NCBI GenBank assembly: GCA_017539045.1
Contig: JAFYHS010000002.1
Span: forward strand, 1 to 44,983
Origin: Bacteroidales bacterium
GTDB lineage: Bacteria; Bacteroidota; Bacteroidia; Bacteroidales; F082
Direction of reading: 5' to 3'
DNA: 44,983 nucleotides
Made by a program: the position numbers and the translations under genes. Positions 16,597 to 25,783 of this stretch are shown piece after piece. Under the pieces are notes generated by a model that worked only from the letters and a program-made list of their open reading frames with translations, was not told the DNA's origin and made no database searches. Within the stretch, counting starts at the first letter, position 1; the number at the start of each line of letters is the position of its first letter.

Positions 16597-17202
16597 TTAT
16601 GGCTCTAAATTCTCTTTCAACTCCTGAATCTGTTTATACAACCCATACCTTTTCATCGGTTGTTTCTCAGCCTTCAGTTTCTTCTCAAGTGTTTCAATCT
16701 GCTTGATGACTTTCTGCTTTTCTCCGTCAATCGTTATCTGCTCTTCGATAGTCACGCCTTCCATCACCTCGAAACTGCCAATGGTGGTTACCAGATTCTC
16801 CCAAACCTTGTCCAAGTCAAGTCCCATCAAAGGCAATGCGGCATCTTCCAACAATTCCCAATCCATGACAAAAAGCTTTTCGTGAACGACAGCAAAACGC
16901 ACCATGTAGTTGTATGCCAAGGCGAAAATCATGTTCTGCTTGATCAACTTGGTCAAAAGCAGGATGTTTTTCTCGTCATAGTGCTTGCGTTTCAGCGTGA
17001 CGAGCAACACATAGAACTCCTTCACGCGTTCCCCTTCCTTCAAGCCAGGCACGGTGGAAGGCGAAACCACATTCACGATGTCGATGCGGCTGACGTCGGC
17101 ATCAAAGGCATCGCGCTGCGCCGACTTCAAGCCAAACTTCTCGTAAATGGCCTTCTTCGGCAGCGACTTCTTGATTTCCGTTGTGGCAGGCAGGGCAAAC
17201 AT
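16597..17202 (-). CDS. DUF4391 protein
   Basis: This 201-residue protein matches the DUF4391 family as I know it: an N-terminus beginning FALPATTEIKKSLPKKAIY, a core with VSPSTVPGL and VKEFYVLLVTLK, and a charged coiled coil at about 155-201. DUF4391 genes are known as companions of SNF2-type helicase genes in restriction-like loci; the biochemical role is not known to me. Its ATG overlaps the helicase stop (TAATG), so the two proteins are probably made in a set ratio and may form a complex. Base composition is that of the chromosome, unlike the AT-rich genes that follow. Confidence 0.8.
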   Translation of the reverse strand: MFALPATTEIKKSLPKKAIYEKFGLKSAQRDAFDADVSRIDIVNVVSPSTVPGLKEGERVKEFYVLLVTLKRKHYDEKNILLLTKLIKQNMIFALAYNYMVRFAVVHEKLFVMDWELLEDAALPLMGLDLDKVWENLVTTIGSFEVMEGVTIEEQITIDGEKQKVIKQIETLEKKLKAEKQPMKRYGLYKQIQELKENLEP

Positions 17203-20200
17203 TATCTCACGATTAAAAAGTCAATCAGTTCAAAGCCATCCAAGCCTTTGATCTCCTTGGTGAACAGCTCGCCTTGAATGCCTTCAAGGAAGCTGTCGAT
17301 GTCGCTATTCTCCTTGACGGTAATGATGCTGTTGATGGCGTCGCTCAGCAGCTTGGAGTATTGGGTCATGCGGAAGCCGTCGCGGGTTTCTTTGTTAAAC
17401 TCACGGCACAAAGCGGTTTGGGGCATATTCTTACCTTTGCAGAGGCTGCGGAACTTGTCAAGTAGCTCCTTGGGCGAAAGGTGGTTGACCACCACTGAGC
17501 CGTCGTTGCGCAAATAGACGATATAGAATGGGTGAAGACGGTTCTTTTTGTCGATGTTGACACCCTTGTTGCGGTTCTTCAGCACAAAGATGACACCTGG
17601 CTCGGTGAACTCGTTGTGGCCGACAACGGCGTGGAGGCCGAAGGGCGTATGCTCCACATCCTCGTGGGTCTTCATATATTCCAGCAGGTCAAGGCGGAAC
17701 TCGTTGAGGCCAAGATCCATGATGGAAACGCCGTTGTTCATCTCCTCGATGTCGACGACTTCTTCCTGAAGCTTCTTCAGTTGAGCCTTGCGGTATTCCA
17801 AATCACCTTTCTCCTCGGGAGAAATGGGGTTGTCGTCGCCAGTAGAAGTGAGCACAGAGACCTTCATACGGGCTTCGACACGGCCTTTGAGGTCGATGTA
17901 CTCGTCAAGCGTCATGTCCGGCCAGTAGTTCACCAGCTGGATAGCTTCGTTCTTGGAGCCGATACGGTCGATACGACCAAAGCGCTGGATGATGCGCACG
18001 GGGTTCCAGTGGATGTCGTAGTTGATGAGGTAGTCGCAATCCTGCAAGTTCTGACCTTCGGAAATGCAGTCGGTGGCGATGAGGACTTCTATCTCCTCAT
18101 GGATATTGGGATAGATGGACTCTTTTTCCTTGGATATGGGCGAAAAGAGGGTGAGCACTTTGTTGAAGTCGAGTTTTTCCTTCAACTTCAAAGTGCTACG
18201 CGCGTCCACGTCGCCTGTGACCAAGGCGGTGTCCATCCCGTATTTCTGTTTGATGGGTTTGGCCAGGTTGTCGTAGAGATAAACGGCTGTATCGGAGAAT
18301 GCTGTAAAGATAAGCACCTTCTTGTTGTCGCCGTTGATGGGATGAGCGAACTTGTCGCGAAGGTCGGCAATGAGCTGCTGAAGCTTGCTGTCGTGCTCAG
18401 GGGTGATGTCGTCGAGCATCAAGCGGGTAAACTCCAACTCTTCCTTATCGCTCTGGAGGTATTGCCGCCAGCTGATATAGTCGATGTCTTCCAAGGCAAT
18501 CCTGTTTTTCTTGGTACCCACGAAGGCGTCGTTTTCCAAATCGTCAATATCAAAATCATAGCCTTCAGCCTCTTCCACATCGATAAAAGCATCATGTCGG
18601 TCTATGGTGTCGATTGTCTTGGAAATGAGGTTCATCACTCGTTGCAGTGTGAGACGGAAAGAATTGACTGAACTTTCAAGGCGCTTCAACATCAAGATAC
18701 ACATGATGCGACGGATGCCCATTTCACGGCCTGCCAAGGAAAGTCCAGCGCCATAGGTTTCGGGGTCAAGCGCATATTTCTCAACCTTGCTGGGCAGGAT
18801 AAACGCAGAAGGCGTATAGATGGCCAGGTTGAGCTTTTGGAGTTGGTTGAAGATTTCGTTGTAGTTGATGGCCGACGGAAGGTCGGTGAGCGAAGGACGT
18901 CGCGACAACGGGGGAAGCCTGAGCGGAAACTTGCCGACGGCTTCGGTATTGTAATAGGCCTCGATGTGCTTACGGCTTCGGGCAATGGTGACCGAATCAA
19001 GCACCTCGAAGAAATCAAAGCTGAGCATCCCAAGGAGCCTTTCGGTGTTGCGCTCTTCGTTGGGGAGTTTTGACCAGAAGTTATAGGCTTTTTGAGCCTG
19101 ACGGAAAATGTCGTCGATGGAGGCATTGGTATTGAGCAGCGCATCCATCCTTTTGGTGTCGCCCTCGTATGCCAGCTGAAGCTGGTTTTTGAGGTCGTTG
19201 AAGCGGTTGTTGACGGGTGTGGCCGAGAGCATCAGTACCTTGGTCTTCACTCCGGCACGAATCACCTTGTTCATGAGGCGCAAATAACGGTTCTCACGCG
19301 GGTTGTCGTCATCATCGTCTCTTGAAATCTTGCCACCATTGCGGAAGTTGTGCGATTCGTCAATCACAACCAGATCATAATTGCCCCAGTTGATTTTCTC
19401 CAACTCCACACCATTCGACTTGCCGCTATCTCGTGAAAGGTCGGAATGAAACAGCACGGCGTATGCAAGCCTGTCGCCTGCGATGGGGTTGGTGATGTAG
19501 TTGGTGCGATAGGTCATCCAGTTGTCGCAAAGTTTCTTGGGACATAGCACCAAAACATTCTTGTTGCGGGTCTCGTAGTATTTGATGACGGCCAGCGCGG
19601 TGAAGGTCTTACCCAGACCCACACTGTCGGCAAGGATGCATCCGTTGTATTTCTCCAGCTTGTTGATGATGGCCAACGCGGCGTCTTTTTGGAAGTCGTA
19701 GAGCTTGTTCCAGATTTGGCTGTCCTTGAAGCCAGTGGCCTCGTTGGGGAGAACGTCCTCGGAAATATCTTCAAGAAACTCGTTGAAGATGTTGTAGAGG
19801 GTAACGAAATAAATGAACTCTGGTGAGTTTTCGCGATAGATGTTGGAGATATGATCGATGATGTCGTCAGTGACATCGGCAAAATCCTTTTCGTTGTTCC
19901 AAAGCTCGTTGAACACACGGAGATACTGACGGGCGTTAGCCCCATCCACCTTGTTGACGAAATTCATCATACTGTTGCCACGCTCACAGCCCAGGTCGGT
20001 TGTGGTGAAGCCGTTTACAGGCGTATAGGTGTGGGTGTCGTCGTTTTCAACATTGATGAATCCGGGGAGGGTGTTATTAGTGGTGTTCGATTTGAAACGG
20101 ACTTTGTTTTTGATCCATTCGGCGCATTCGATGGCGATGGCCTTTTGTGTAAGCTGGTTGCGGAGACGGACTTCAAAGGGAGAGCCATAAAGAGTACGCT

Positions 20201-20435
20201 CACGGTCGATGCGCGGGATGTAGAACTCGCGCCGCTGTTTGTTGGTTCTTTCGGCTGTAAACGTGGGCGAAGTGAAAATAAACCTCAACTCCTTGATGTC
20301 TTTGAGCTGCTCCTTTAGCTCCTGAAAGGCATAGATGGAGAAACAGCAAGCAGCCATTGAAATCTTGCTTGCCGACTTAATCTCCACGGTTAAGTCATCA
20401 CGTAGCGTCTTGGTGACGTTATCAATCAGTTCCAT
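17202..20435 (-). CDS. SNF2-type helicase, first gene of the defence operon
   Basis: This 1077-residue protein is a superfamily 2 DNA translocase. Walker A is SVGLGKT with K276, Walker B is DESH at 359-362, motif III is SAT at 404-406, and the second lobe has KVLIFTAFSDTA, ATDCISEGQNLQ and QRFGRIDRIGSKN. The first 230 residues resemble the N-terminal region of helicases that carry a PLD-like domain, but I see no HxK catalytic motif, so nuclease activity is doubtful. The C-terminal 250 residues are unassigned. It is preceded by a TATCTTTG promoter element and leads a nine-gene operon. Similar helicases act in DISARM-like and restriction-like loci. Composition is chromosomal (31 of 60 in 18001-18060). 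Confidence 0.88.
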   Translation of the reverse strand: MELIDNVTKTLRDDLTVEIKSASKISMAACCFSIYAFQELKEQLKDIKELRFIFTSPTFTAERTNKQRREFYIPRIDRERTLYGSPFEVRLRNQLTQKAIAIECAEWIKNKVRFKSNTTNNTLPGFINVENDDTHTYTPVNGFTTTDLGCERGNSMMNFVNKVDGANARQYLRVFNELWNNEKDFADVTDDIIDHISNIYRENSPEFIYFVTLYNIFNEFLEDISEDVLPNEATGFKDSQIWNKLYDFQKDAALAIINKLEKYNGCILADSVGLGKTFTALAVIKYYETRNKNVLVLCPKKLCDNWMTYRTNYITNPIAGDRLAYAVLFHSDLSRDSGKSNGVELEKINWGNYDLVVIDESHNFRNGGKISRDDDDDNPRENRYLRLMNKVIRAGVKTKVLMLSATPVNNRFNDLKNQLQLAYEGDTKRMDALLNTNASIDDIFRQAQKAYNFWSKLPNEERNTERLLGMLSFDFFEVLDSVTIARSRKHIEAYYNTEAVGKFPLRLPPLSRRPSLTDLPSAINYNEIFNQLQKLNLAIYTPSAFILPSKVEKYALDPETYGAGLSLAGREMGIRRIMCILMLKRLESSVNSFRLTLQRVMNLISKTIDTIDRHDAFIDVEEAEGYDFDIDDLENDAFVGTKKNRIALEDIDYISWRQYLQSDKEELEFTRLMLDDITPEHDSKLQQLIADLRDKFAHPINGDNKKVLIFTAFSDTAVYLYDNLAKPIKQKYGMDTALVTGDVDARSTLKLKEKLDFNKVLTLFSPISKEKESIYPNIHEEIEVLIATDCISEGQNLQDCDYLINYDIHWNPVRIIQRFGRIDRIGSKNEAIQLVNYWPDMTLDEYIDLKGRVEARMKVSVLTSTGDDNPISPEEKGDLEYRKAQLKKLQEEVVDIEEMNNGVSIMDLGLNEFRLDLLEYMKTHEDVEHTPFGLHAVVGHNEFTEPGVIFVLKNRNKGVNIDKKNRLHPFYIVYLRNDGSVVVNHLSPKELLDKFRSLCKGKNMPQTALCREFNKETRDGFRMTQYSKLLSDAINSIITVKENSDIDSFLEGIQGELFTKEIKGLDGFELIDFLIVR

Positions 20436-20492
20436 ATACAGTATCTCAACAGGTTAAATACCACCTACAATGGTTCAATCAAAAGCTGGGGG

Positions 20493-20500
20493 CAAAGATA
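20493..20500 (-). promoter_or_regulatory. Promoter -7 element of the defence operon
   Basis: The minus strand reads TATCTTTG, 57 bases before the SNF2 start codon. There is no TTG at 19 bases upstream, only an AT-rich stretch. The rest of 20436-20576 holds no visible gene. Confidence 0.55.
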
Positions 20501-20576
20501 GTTATTATTTTATTAAATAGGTGTATATGGACGCGGTGATGTATGGACAAAAATATTATTCTAAATCGGTTATGAT

Positions 20577-21110
20577 TCACGACCGGAGGAAGTCTTTCTT
20601 AATCCATTCATCCAAAAACTGCATCTGCTCCTCGGTGTGAAACCAATGCTCGCCGCCTTCCATAACGGTTAAGGTGGCATTGTGCTTCGTAGCAAAGTCG
20701 CTAACAGCATCAAAAGGGACGAGACTGTCATAGCTCCCATACAGAATATGTGTCTGCACATTCCAACGGATAGGATGGTTCCTGACATAGCGAAGCCTTT
20801 CTCCAGTCAATTCAATGCCATTCAGCTTCTCCATGTCGACAACGGGAGAAATGAAATAGGCCTTCATAATCATCCCGTCGATATCCGCGTTCATGCTGAA
20901 GTACGCTCCGATGCTGTTGGCGATGAGTATGATGCTTTCGTATTTGGTTTTCAGTTCCTCTACCGCCTTGTGTATTTCCCGCCCCGTCTCCCATGGCGTG
21001 AAGGTCTGGTAATCCAAGCCTATCACCTCACAATCGGGGAACAGCGGCTTGTAATGCTCGCTTTCCGCTGCATTTCCGTCTTTTCCGTGAATGTATAAAA
21101 CGGCATTCAT
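20577..21110 (-). CDS. Small alpha/beta hydrolase
   Basis: The 177-residue protein shows a minimal alpha/beta hydrolase fold: a strand with an oxyanion-type HG (YIHGKDG near residue 6), a nucleophile elbow ANSIGA with S66, D128 in YGSYDSLVP, and a C-terminal H155 or H158 in GGEHWFH. No signal peptide is present, so it acts in the cytoplasm. The substrate cannot be told. It lies 37 bases after the GNAT gene on the same strand and may share its transcript. The defence operon starts downstream with its own promoter. Confidence 0.82.
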   Translation of the reverse strand: MNAVLYIHGKDGNAAESEHYKPLFPDCEVIGLDYQTFTPWETGREIHKAVEELKTKYESIILIANSIGAYFSMNADIDGMIMKAYFISPVVDMEKLNGIELTGERLRYVRNHPIRWNVQTHILYGSYDSLVPFDAVSDFATKHNATLTVMEGGEHWFHTEEQMQFLDEWIKKDFLRS

Positions 21111-21147
21111 TCTTGCTACTTCTTGATAATCAATGTTTTGATATGGG

Positions 21148-21597
21148 TTACAACCTCATCCGTTGATGCGGGATTCCATCCAACAAGAAGGGTTCGGAAC
21201 AAACCTGAAATCCCACTTTTTCATAGAAACCGAGGGCATAGCACTGTGCCTCTATCTCAATGCAGCGGGCGCCCAGACTCTCGGCCAACTTGATGGACTC
21301 TTTCATCACTTGGAGTCCGTAGTTCTTGTTGCGGTGCGTGGAGAGAACACGGCCAATGTGCCATATGCCAGTGTTCGCGTCTTTGAAAACTCTGGAATAG
21401 GCCACAATCGCACCTCCACACCATAACGTGATATGGCTGGCATAATGATCAATGCCGTCCAAATCCTGATACGGGCAATTCTGTTCCACGACAAAGACCG
21501 CCGACCTCACCTTCAGAATCTCATAGAGTTCGTGGGTGTTCAGCTCATCGAAGGTTTTGATGACGACCTGTATCCTATCATTTTCTTTTTTCGTCAT
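21148..21597 (-). CDS. GNAT acetyltransferase, ElaA-like
   Basis: This 149-residue protein belongs to the GNAT fold and looks like ElaA. It has RSAVFVVEQNCPYQDLDGID near residue 31, the acetyl-CoA site around GRVLSTHRNKNYGLQVM, and ALGFYEKVGF near the C-terminus. It would move an acetyl group from acetyl-CoA to an unknown amine. A longer frame begins with a TTG at 21633, but that codon lies inside the predicted -7 element (21631-21638), so I use ATG 21597. It is followed after 37 bases by the hydrolase gene. Confidence 0.85.
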   Translation of the reverse strand: MTKKENDRIQVVIKTFDELNTHELYEILKVRSAVFVVEQNCPYQDLDGIDHYASHITLWCGGAIVAYSRVFKDANTGIWHIGRVLSTHRNKNYGLQVMKESIKLAESLGARCIEIEAQCYALGFYEKVGFQVCSEPFLLDGIPHQRMRL

Positions 21598-21630
21598 AAG
21601 CTTCCGCGTCAATGCTTGATAATACAACGG

Positions 21631-21638
21631 CAAAAATA
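21631..21638 (-). promoter_or_regulatory. Promoter -7 element of the GNAT-hydrolase pair
   Basis: The minus strand reads TATTTTTG, 33 bases before the chosen ATG. It argues against the upstream TTG start. Confidence 0.5.
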
Positions 21639-21722
21639 CTCAAAAAAAGGAAAGTCCTGAATAATACTTGACCAATATCCAAATAGTCAAAAAAAGGAGG
21701 TGGTGATTTGTCAATTATTTCG

Positions 21723-21730
21723 TAATTTTG
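21723..21730 (+). promoter_or_regulatory. Promoter -7 element of the flavin-oxidase-like gene
   Basis: TAATTTTG fits the TAnnTTTG consensus and lies 57 bases before the ATG at 21788. It is divergent from the GNAT promoter. Confidence 0.5.
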
Positions 21731-21787
21731 GCACATCATAAAACGACACGAAATACACGACAATCAACAATTAATACAAAAAACACT

Positions 21788-22180
21788 ATGCAACAAGTCT
21801 ATAACTTCTTGAAATCTTGTGGCACTTATTACCTTGCCACAGTAGAAGGCGACCAGCCCAGAGTCAGACCCTTTGGAACCATCAACCTCTTTGAAAACAA
21901 ACTTTACATCCAAACTGGCCATGTCAAACCCATTGCCCACCAAATCGAAGCCAATCCCAAGGTGGAGCTTTGTGCCTTCAACGGCAAGGAATGGATCAGG
22001 GTGTGTGGCGTTTTGGTGGAAGACCCAAGAGTCGAAGCAAAGAAATCCATGCTTGACGCTTATCCGAACCTGAGGGCCATGTATGACGAGAACGATGGCA
22101 ACACCGCGGTGTATTACATCAAAGACGGAAAGGCTACCATCAGTTCGTTCACCACAAAACCAGAAGAGATTACCTTCTGA
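21788..22180 (+). CDS. Pyridoxamine 5'-phosphate oxidase-like (FMN-binding split barrel) protein
   Basis: The 130-residue product has the split-barrel pattern: an N-terminal helix (VYNFLKSCGTYYLATVEGD), PRVRPFGTI near residue 25, KLYIQTGHVKPIAHQIEANP near 40, and FNGKEWIRVCGV. Such proteins bind FMN or F420-like cofactors and reduce small molecules; true pyridoxine oxidase activity is not implied. I use ATG 21788 because the longer frame starts with a TTG that is part of the promoter. The stop overlaps the next start (TGATG at 22178-22182), so the two genes are coupled. Confidence 0.85.
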   Translation: MQQVYNFLKSCGTYYLATVEGDQPRVRPFGTINLFENKLYIQTGHVKPIAHQIEANPKVELCAFNGKEWIRVCGVLVEDPRVEAKKSMLDAYPNLRAMYDENDGNTAVYYIKDGKATISSFTTKPEEITF

Positions 22181-22818
22181 TGCCTGTGCCTATCATCAAG
22201 CAATCCACCAACAAAATCTGCTACATGATTCTGCCCGAAGGAATCAAGGGCGATTTGTGTGACGGTTTGAAAGGACTGTCGGAAAAACACGGCATTTCCA
22301 TTGTAGTGATAGAAGACGTCAACTGGAACGATGACTTGACGCCCTGGCCGGCAGAAGGCGTATTCAAGAAAGCGAAGCCCTTTGGTGGAAAGGCAGCGAC
22401 GTTCCTCAACAAACTGACCGATGAGATTATCCCTAACACGGAAAGGGATTTAGGCATAGAGCATGCCGAGAGAACCCTCTTGGGCGTTTCACTGTCGGGC
22501 CTGTTTGCCGTATGGACAGCTTTCAATACCGACGCGTTCACCAACATCATCAGCATATCCGGGTCGCTATGGTACGACGGCTTCGTTGAGTGGATGAAAG
22601 AGCAAACGCCTTCGCCACAATTGAAGAAGGTCTGCATGATTTTGGGCGAAAAGGAGAAAAACAGCAAGGAAAAAAGAATGGCGACAGTAGAAGAGCGAAG
22701 CCTTGCCGCTGCCGACATCTTGAAAGCAAAAAGCCAAGCTGCCGTTTCGTTTGAACTCGTAGATGGGACGCATTTCTCTCCAATTATGCCCAGGTTGGAG
22801 CTGGCGTTTTCTTTTTGA
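22180..22818 (+). CDS. Esterase of the alpha/beta hydrolase fold
   Basis: This 212-residue protein resembles the putative-esterase family (enterochelin esterase/esterase D type). The nucleophile elbow is LLGVSLSGLFA with S104 likely catalytic, followed by ISISGSLWY, and a C-terminal DGTHFSP supplies the histidine. No signal peptide is present. The start overlaps the stop of the oxidase-like gene by one base. The substrate is not known. Confidence 0.8.
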   Translation: MPVPIIKQSTNKICYMILPEGIKGDLCDGLKGLSEKHGISIVVIEDVNWNDDLTPWPAEGVFKKAKPFGGKAATFLNKLTDEIIPNTERDLGIEHAERTLLGVSLSGLFAVWTAFNTDAFTNIISISGSLWYDGFVEWMKEQTPSPQLKKVCMILGEKEKNSKEKRMATVEERSLAAADILKAKSQAAVSFELVDGTHFSPIMPRLELAFSF

Positions 22819-22912
22819 AGCCGCATTGCGACAAGAAAAGGAGCTTGCACGAGGTCGTTGAAAGACTGTTGAAAGGAATGGCGCAGAGGATGGTTTTTCG
22901 GAGAAAAAATCG

Positions 22913-22920
22913 TACCTTTG
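22913..22920 (+). promoter_or_regulatory. Promoter -7 element of uvrA
   Basis: TACCTTTG lies 20 bases before the uvrA start codon. No TTG is found at the ideal -33 position. Confidence 0.5.
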
Positions 22921-22940
22921 CCGCCCGATAAAAAACAGCC

Positions 22941-25778
22941 ATGAACGAGTTCAGCGAAGACAAAAACCTTGAGATCCTCGGTGCCAGGGAGAACAACCTG
23001 AAAAACATCGACCTTTCCATCCCGCGCAATGCCCTGGTAGTCGTCACTGGCATCAGCGGAAGTGGTAAGTCGTCGTTGGCCTTCGACACCATCTATGCCG
23101 AGGGACAACGTCGCTACATGGAGAGCTTCTCTGCCTACGCACGACAGTTCATCGGCAATATGGAACGCCCTGACGTCGACAAAATAACGGGCCTGAGCCC
23201 CGTCATCAGCATCGAGCAGAAGAGCGTGAACAAGAACCCACGCTCCACCGTGGGCACCATCACGGAGATTTACGACTTCCTGCGTCTGCTCTACGCCCGT
23301 ATTGGCGAGGCCTACTCCTACAACACGGGCGAGCGTATGGTGCGTTACACCGAAGAGCAGATAACTGACCTGATCCTCAAGGAGTTTGACGGCAAACGCA
23401 TCAACATACTGGCACCTGCTGTCCGCGGTCGTAAGGGCCATTACCGCGAGTTGTTCGAACACATACGTCAGGCAGGCTTCACCCGCGTGCGCGTCGACGG
23501 CGTGATGCGCGAGATTGAGTTCGGCATGATGGTGGACCGCTACAAGACCCACGACATCGAAATCGTCGTCGACCGTATCGAAGTGCATGAGGACAGCCTT
23601 ACCCGCATTAAGAAGTCGGTGCAGACCGCTTTCCGTTACGGCAAGGGACTGCTGATGGTCCTCGACAACGACACCGAAAAACTGCATTATTTCAGCCGCC
23701 TGCTGATGTGTCCCACCACGGGACTCTCCTACGAGGACCCCGAGCCCAACACCTTCTCGTTCAACTCGCCCTATGGCGCCTGCCCCAAGTGCAACGGTCT
23801 AGGCGAAATCGCCATCGTCGACAAGGAGAAACTCATCCCCAACCCCAACCTGAGCCTTCGCAAAGGTGGATTGGCTCCTGCGGGCGAATACAAGGCGGGC
23901 AGCTGGATCTTCAAGCAGCTGGAGGCCATAGGCCTGAAATACGGCTACACGCTCGACACGCCAATGAAGGACATCTCCGACGAAGCCCTGGACGTCATCC
24001 TCTACGGCACCAACGAGACCTTTGAGGTGAAGCGCGAGACCCTCGGCATCGTTTCGACCTACAAGATCAACTTCGAGGGCATAATCAACTTCATCGAGAG
24101 CCAGAACAACGAAGAGGCCTCGGCGGCCATCGCGCGATGGGCGGGCTCGTTCATGAACCACGTGACCTGTCCCGTTTGTGGCGGATCGAGGCTGAAGAAA
24201 GAAGCGCAATGGTTCCGCATCGACGGCAAGAACATCGCCGAGGTGGCCAACATGGACACCCTCAGCCTTGGCAAGTGGATCGACGAGCTGCCGAACAAAC
24301 TCACCGAACGCCAAAACGACATCGCGAAGGAGATCCTACGCGAGATCCACAAGCGTGTTCATTTCCTCCTCGACATCGGCATCGACTACCTCAACATGAA
24401 CCGTCCGGCGGCATCATTGTCGGGCGGCGAAGCCCAACGTATCCGTCTGGCCACGCAGATTGGCTCACAGCTGACAGGAGTCTTGTACATCCTCGACGAG
24501 CCCAGCATCGGACTGCACCAGCGCGACAACCAACGTCTCATAGAGTCGCTGAAGGAGCTGCGTGACATCGGCAACTCCGTCATCGTGGTGGAGCACGACA
24601 AGGACACCATGCTCAACGCCGATTACTTGGTCGACATCGGCCCCGGTGCAGGACGCCACGGCGGCGAAGTCGTCTTTGCTGGAACACCTGACGAAGCCAA
24701 GACGGGACATTCCATCACCTGCGACTACCTCAACGGCATCCGCCAGATCGAAGTGCCGAAGGCCCGACGCCAGCCCTTGGAAGGCGAGTTCCTCATCATT
24801 AAAGGTGCCAAAGGCCACAACTTAAAGAACGTAGACTTGAAACTGCCTTTGGGCGTGATGGTCTGCGTGACGGGTGTCAGCGGATCGGGCAAGTCCACCT
24901 TAATTAATGAGACCCTCTCCCCCATCCTCAGCCAGAAGTTTTACCGCTCGGTGAAGGAACCCCTGCCTTACGACAGCATCGAAGGATTGGAGAAGATCGA
25001 CAAGATCATCCAAATTGACCAGGCTCCTATTGGACGCACACCGCGAAGCAATCCGGCTACCTACACCAAGGTCTTCGACGACATCCGCAAACTCTATGGC
25101 GAGCTGCCCGAATCGAAGATCCGCAACTACAAGGCGGGACGTTTCTCCTTCAACGTGAAAGGTGGGCGTTGCGAGGCCTGCAAGGGCGCAGGCGTGCGCG
25201 TCATCGAGATGAACTTCCTCCCTGACGTGACGGTGCTGTGCGAGGAATGCCAAGGCAAGCGCTACAACCGTGAGACCTTGGAGGTGCGCTACAAAGGCAA
25301 GTCGATCAACGACGTGCTCAACATGACCATCAACGAGGCGGTGGAATTCTTTGAGAACATCCCAAGCATCATACAGAAAATCAGGACTTTGAAAGACGTC
25401 GGCTTAGGTTATCTGACTCTCGGTCAGGCCTCCACCACCATCAGTGGCGGCGAGGCACAACGCGTAAAGCTGGCCACCGAGCTGGCCAAGCGCGACACAG
25501 GCAAGACGCTCTATGTGCTTGACGAGCCCACCACAGGCTTGCATTTCGAGGACATCAAGGTGCTGATGAACGTGCTGAACAAACTCGTCGACAAAGGCAA
25601 CACCGTCCTCATCATCGAGCACAACCTCGACGTCATCAAGATGGCGGATTATATCATCGACATGGGTCCAGAGGGCGGCGACCGCGGCGGACTAATCGTG
25701 TGTCAAGGCACGCCGGAGGAAGTCTCCAAGTGCGAGGAGAGTTATACTGCGAAATACCTTAAGGCTGAATTGAAATAA
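22941..25778 (+). CDS. uvrA: Excinuclease ABC subunit A
   Basis: UvrA is the damage-sensing ATPase of nucleotide excision repair and loads UvrB on lesions. Both ABC modules are visible: Walker A GISGSGKS at 37-44 with signature LSGGEAQRIRLA and DEPSIGLH, and a second Walker A GVSGSGKSTL with ISGGEAQRVKLA and DEPTTGLH. Zinc-binding CxxC pairs occur in the first module (CPKCNG with CPVCGG) and in the second (CEACKG with CEECQG). The 945-residue length is normal. It has its own promoter and is convergent with the glucosaminidase gene 5 bases beyond. Confidence 0.97.
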   Translation: MNEFSEDKNLEILGARENNLKNIDLSIPRNALVVVTGISGSGKSSLAFDTIYAEGQRRYMESFSAYARQFIGNMERPDVDKITGLSPVISIEQKSVNKNPRSTVGTITEIYDFLRLLYARIGEAYSYNTGERMVRYTEEQITDLILKEFDGKRINILAPAVRGRKGHYRELFEHIRQAGFTRVRVDGVMREIEFGMMVDRYKTHDIEIVVDRIEVHEDSLTRIKKSVQTAFRYGKGLLMVLDNDTEKLHYFSRLLMCPTTGLSYEDPEPNTFSFNSPYGACPKCNGLGEIAIVDKEKLIPNPNLSLRKGGLAPAGEYKAGSWIFKQLEAIGLKYGYTLDTPMKDISDEALDVILYGTNETFEVKRETLGIVSTYKINFEGIINFIESQNNEEASAAIARWAGSFMNHVTCPVCGGSRLKKEAQWFRIDGKNIAEVANMDTLSLGKWIDELPNKLTERQNDIAKEILREIHKRVHFLLDIGIDYLNMNRPAASLSGGEAQRIRLATQIGSQLTGVLYILDEPSIGLHQRDNQRLIESLKELRDIGNSVIVVEHDKDTMLNADYLVDIGPGAGRHGGEVVFAGTPDEAKTGHSITCDYLNGIRQIEVPKARRQPLEGEFLIIKGAKGHNLKNVDLKLPLGVMVCVTGVSGSGKSTLINETLSPILSQKFYRSVKEPLPYDSIEGLEKIDKIIQIDQAPIGRTPRSNPATYTKVFDDIRKLYGELPESKIRNYKAGRFSFNVKGGRCEACKGAGVRVIEMNFLPDVTVLCEECQGKRYNRETLEVRYKGKSINDVLNMTINEAVEFFENIPSIIQKIRTLKDVGLGYLTLGQASTTISGGEAQRVKLATELAKRDTGKTLYVLDEPTTGLHFEDIKVLMNVLNKLVDKGNTVLIIEHNLDVIKMADYIIDMGPEGGDRGGLIVCQGTPEEVSKCEESYTAKYLKAELK

Positions 25779-25783
25779 TCCGA

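Noticed and set aside
17532-18671. Plus-strand frame of 379 codons opposite the SNF2 helicase
   Set aside because: It is antisense to clear helicase motifs and has no start signals.
4795-20435. Integrase, transposase or attachment site that would mark the defence locus as a mobile island
   Set aside because: No such gene or flanking repeat was visible; both tRNAs lie far away to the right.
21598-21633. N-terminal extension of the GNAT protein
   Set aside because: It would begin with TTG inside the predicted promoter element.
22221-23687. Minus-strand frame of 488 codons over the esterase and the start of uvrA
   Set aside because: It runs antisense to two well-supported genes and the uvrA promoter, and shows no domain.
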